A stretch of 5,906 nucleotides of DNA, from NCBI GenBank assembly GCA_009780765.1, contig WQZK01000128.1, positions 1 to 5,906 on the forward strand, given 5' to 3'. A program made the position numbers and the translations under genes. The notes under the pieces were generated by a model, which worked only from the letters and a program-made list of their open reading frames with translations, did no database searches and was not told the DNA's origin. This stretch comes from Defluviitaleaceae bacterium (GTDB lineage Bacteria > Bacillota > Clostridia > Lachnospirales > UBA5962). Every line of letters starts with the position of its first letter. The stretch's first letter is position 1. This document shows positions 5,185-5,906 of the stretch, one piece after another.

Positions 5185-5265
5185 ATGATTGTGGAAAATT
5201 GAATAACATAAAAAGCCTGATTTTTAAGGGATTTTTATGAGGTATATTTAGTACGTCCCTAGATT

Positions 5266-5670
5266 TTAGTTTCTAGCCAATCGTGTGTAAGTGTTCGGAT
5301 GAACTGTAGCATCAGGTTGTGCCCATAAACCAGCGATATTTATTAGTTCGCCTAACTCTATTTCGTCGAAAATTTGAAGTGTACTGTTATCTATAATAGC
5401 GTAATCTACAATGTTTTCATTCCATCTATCGCTTATTATTAGGCGTCCGCCTGATGTTGACCATGATATGTCAAACTCTTCGCCCCACCGAGTAATTATG
5501 ACACCAGTACCATTCCTCGAAAATTCAATAGTTGTAGAGCTCCTTTGATCTCTCCAAGTGCCAACTAGAGACATATCCCTCGACCCACTGCTATACGCAA
5601 AAATAATAACACCAATCACTAGAGCCACCAAAACCCCTATTATGGCAAATTTTTTCTTACTCTTTTTCAT
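5266..5670 (-). CDS. Membrane-anchored protein with a small lipocalin-like (DUF5640-type) domain
   Basis: The 134-residue protein begins MKKSKKKFAII. A basic N-terminus is followed by one hydrophobic segment (about 8-26) that has no lipobox cysteine, so it is either a membrane anchor or a signal peptide, with the rest outside. The outer part is a small beta-rich domain opening with LVGTW (35-39, a G-x-W motif), then TTIEFSRNGTGVII (46-59), FDISWSTSGGRLII (66-79) and the repeating strand VDYAIIDNSTLQIF (88-101), and ending near TYTRL (127-131). This resembles the short lipocalin-like domains (DUF5640 type) common in clostridial surface proteins; function is unknown. I chose this ATG because AAAGGAG (CTCCT at 5681-5685 on the + strand) precedes it. 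An in-frame start 20 codons upstream would lie ahead of the promoter -10. Confidence 0.75.
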   Translation of the reverse strand: MKKSKKKFAIIGVLVALVIGVIIFAYSSGSRDMSLVGTWRDQRSSTTIEFSRNGTGVIITRWGEEFDISWSTSGGRLIISDRWNENIVDYAIIDNSTLQIFDEIELGELINIAGLWAQPDATVHPNTYTRLARN

Positions 5671-5704
5671 GTCGATTTTTCTCCTTTTAAGTAGTATTTT
5701 TACC

Positions 5705-5730
5705 ATTATATCACACGGGGGGTGTGTCAA
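5705..5730 (-). promoter_or_regulatory. Promoter of the 5266-5670 gene, short spacer with a C6 tract
   Basis: On the minus strand TTGACA (5725-5730) and TATAAT (5705-5710) both match the consensus fully, and TGA before the -10 adds an extended -10. The spacer is only 14 bases, instead of about 17, and contains CACAC-CCCCC-GTGTG, a 5-bp dyad around a C tract (six C in a row). It is 35 bases from the start codon. Confidence 0.7.
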
Positions 5731-5784
5731 TATTTAATTATAAAAAAGCAGTAAAAATTAACAGAAATTTTGTTCATAGAACCC

Positions 5785-5813
5785 TTGAACTTTTTCTATG
5801 GGTATGGTATAAT
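5785..5813 (+). promoter_or_regulatory. Promoter of uvrB
   Basis: TTGAAC (5785-5790), a 17-base spacer, then TATAAT (5808-5813) preceded by TGG as an extended -10. This is a strong sigma-A promoter. The start of transcription should be near 5820, about 30 bases ahead of the uvrB ATG. Confidence 0.85.
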
Positions 5814-5829
5814 AATAAGATGACTTATT
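5814..5829. promoter_or_regulatory. Palindrome at the uvrB transcription start (candidate operator)
   Basis: AATAAG (5814-5819), ATGA, CTTATT (5824-5829) is a perfect dyad directly after the -10, covering the expected +1. It does not match the GAAC-N4-GTTC box of Gram-positive LexA. It may be an operator, a short leader hairpin, or chance. Confidence 0.35.
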
Positions 5830-5851
5830 GTGGAAAAAGGGTGGTATAATA

Positions 5852-5906
5852 ATGCAAAAATTTGAAATAGTTTCAGAGTTTAAGCCAACGGGCGACCAGC
5901 CAGAGG
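5852..5906 (+). CDS. uvrB: Excinuclease ABC subunit B, 5' end only
   Basis: Eighteen codons are present before the window ends. They read MQKFEIVSEFKPTGDQPE, the characteristic UvrB N-terminus, in which (F/Y)-x-P-x-GDQP is the Q-like motif before the Walker A site. UvrB is the DNA-damage-recognition helicase of nucleotide excision repair; it is loaded by UvrA and recruits UvrC. AAGGGTGG (5837-5844) lies seven bases before the ATG. Its helicase motifs lie beyond the window. Confidence 0.93.
   Translation, partial: MQKFEIVSEFKPTGDQPE

Noticed and set aside
5671..5730. An upstream ATG giving 20 extra residues to the 5266-5670 gene
   Set aside because: It lies within the -35 of the promoter, so it would not be in the transcript; the inner ATG has AAAGGAG and gives a clean basic-hydrophobic N-terminus.
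5770..5792. A LexA/SOS box ahead of uvrB
   Set aside because: GAACCCTTGAAC and GTTCATAGAAC contain GAAC/GTTC pieces, but in direct or wrong-polarity order rather than GAAC-N4-GTTC.

Overview
The window looks like a piece of the chromosome of a low-GC Gram-positive anaerobe, most likely a member of the Clostridia (Firmicutes). The reasons are the AT-rich composition, strong AGGAGG ribosome binding sites, sigma-A promoters close to TTGACA-N17-TATAAT, rho-independent terminators, and a gene set (PadR plus DUF2812, DegV, topoisomerase III, UvrB) typical of that group. I cannot name a genus from the sequence.

Layout, left to right. (1) 3-65 holds the last 20 codons of an unrecognised + strand gene. 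It is followed by a 172-bp fold-back element (62-233) whose two halves are imperfect inverted copies of each other, and then by a strong + strand terminator (264-308). (2) 327-1276, minus strand, is a two-gene operon: a PadR-family repressor and a DUF2812 membrane protein, overlapping by four bases (GTGA). It is driven by a consensus promoter carrying two near-perfect palindromic operators (1301-1325 and 1329-1349). (3) 1395-1658, minus strand, is a compact unit: a promoter, a 12-bp inverted repeat flanking its -10, a 44-codon gene for a very unusual Trp/Phe/Gly/His/Arg-rich peptide (1459-1593), and a strong terminator. (4) 1673-2551, minus strand, encodes a DegV-family fatty-acid-binding protein, with its own promoter, divergent from the next gene. 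(5) 2689-4818, + strand, is a complete topB (DNA topoisomerase III) with a C-terminal zinc ribbon. (6) 4827-5078 is a mosaic of small palindromic repeats lying between the topB stop and its terminator (5080-5115). (7) 5116-5265 has no gene, but contains 11-bp tandem repeats and an orphan extended -10 promoter. (8) 5266-5670, minus strand, encodes a small membrane-anchored protein with a lipocalin-like domain; a C6 tract sits in its short promoter spacer. (9) 5785-5906 is the promoter, leader palindrome and first 18 codons of uvrB.

The housekeeping part (topB, uvrB, DegV) is ordinary: DNA topology and repair, and probably use of exogenous fatty acids. The points most worth attention are the compositionally extreme 44-residue peptide with its own regulated transcription unit, the tandem PadR operators, the fold-back element that appears to have landed inside a stop codon, the repeat mosaic behind topB, and the promoter with a homopolymeric C tract. 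No tRNA, rRNA, CRISPR array, complete insertion sequence or recognisable riboswitch was seen.
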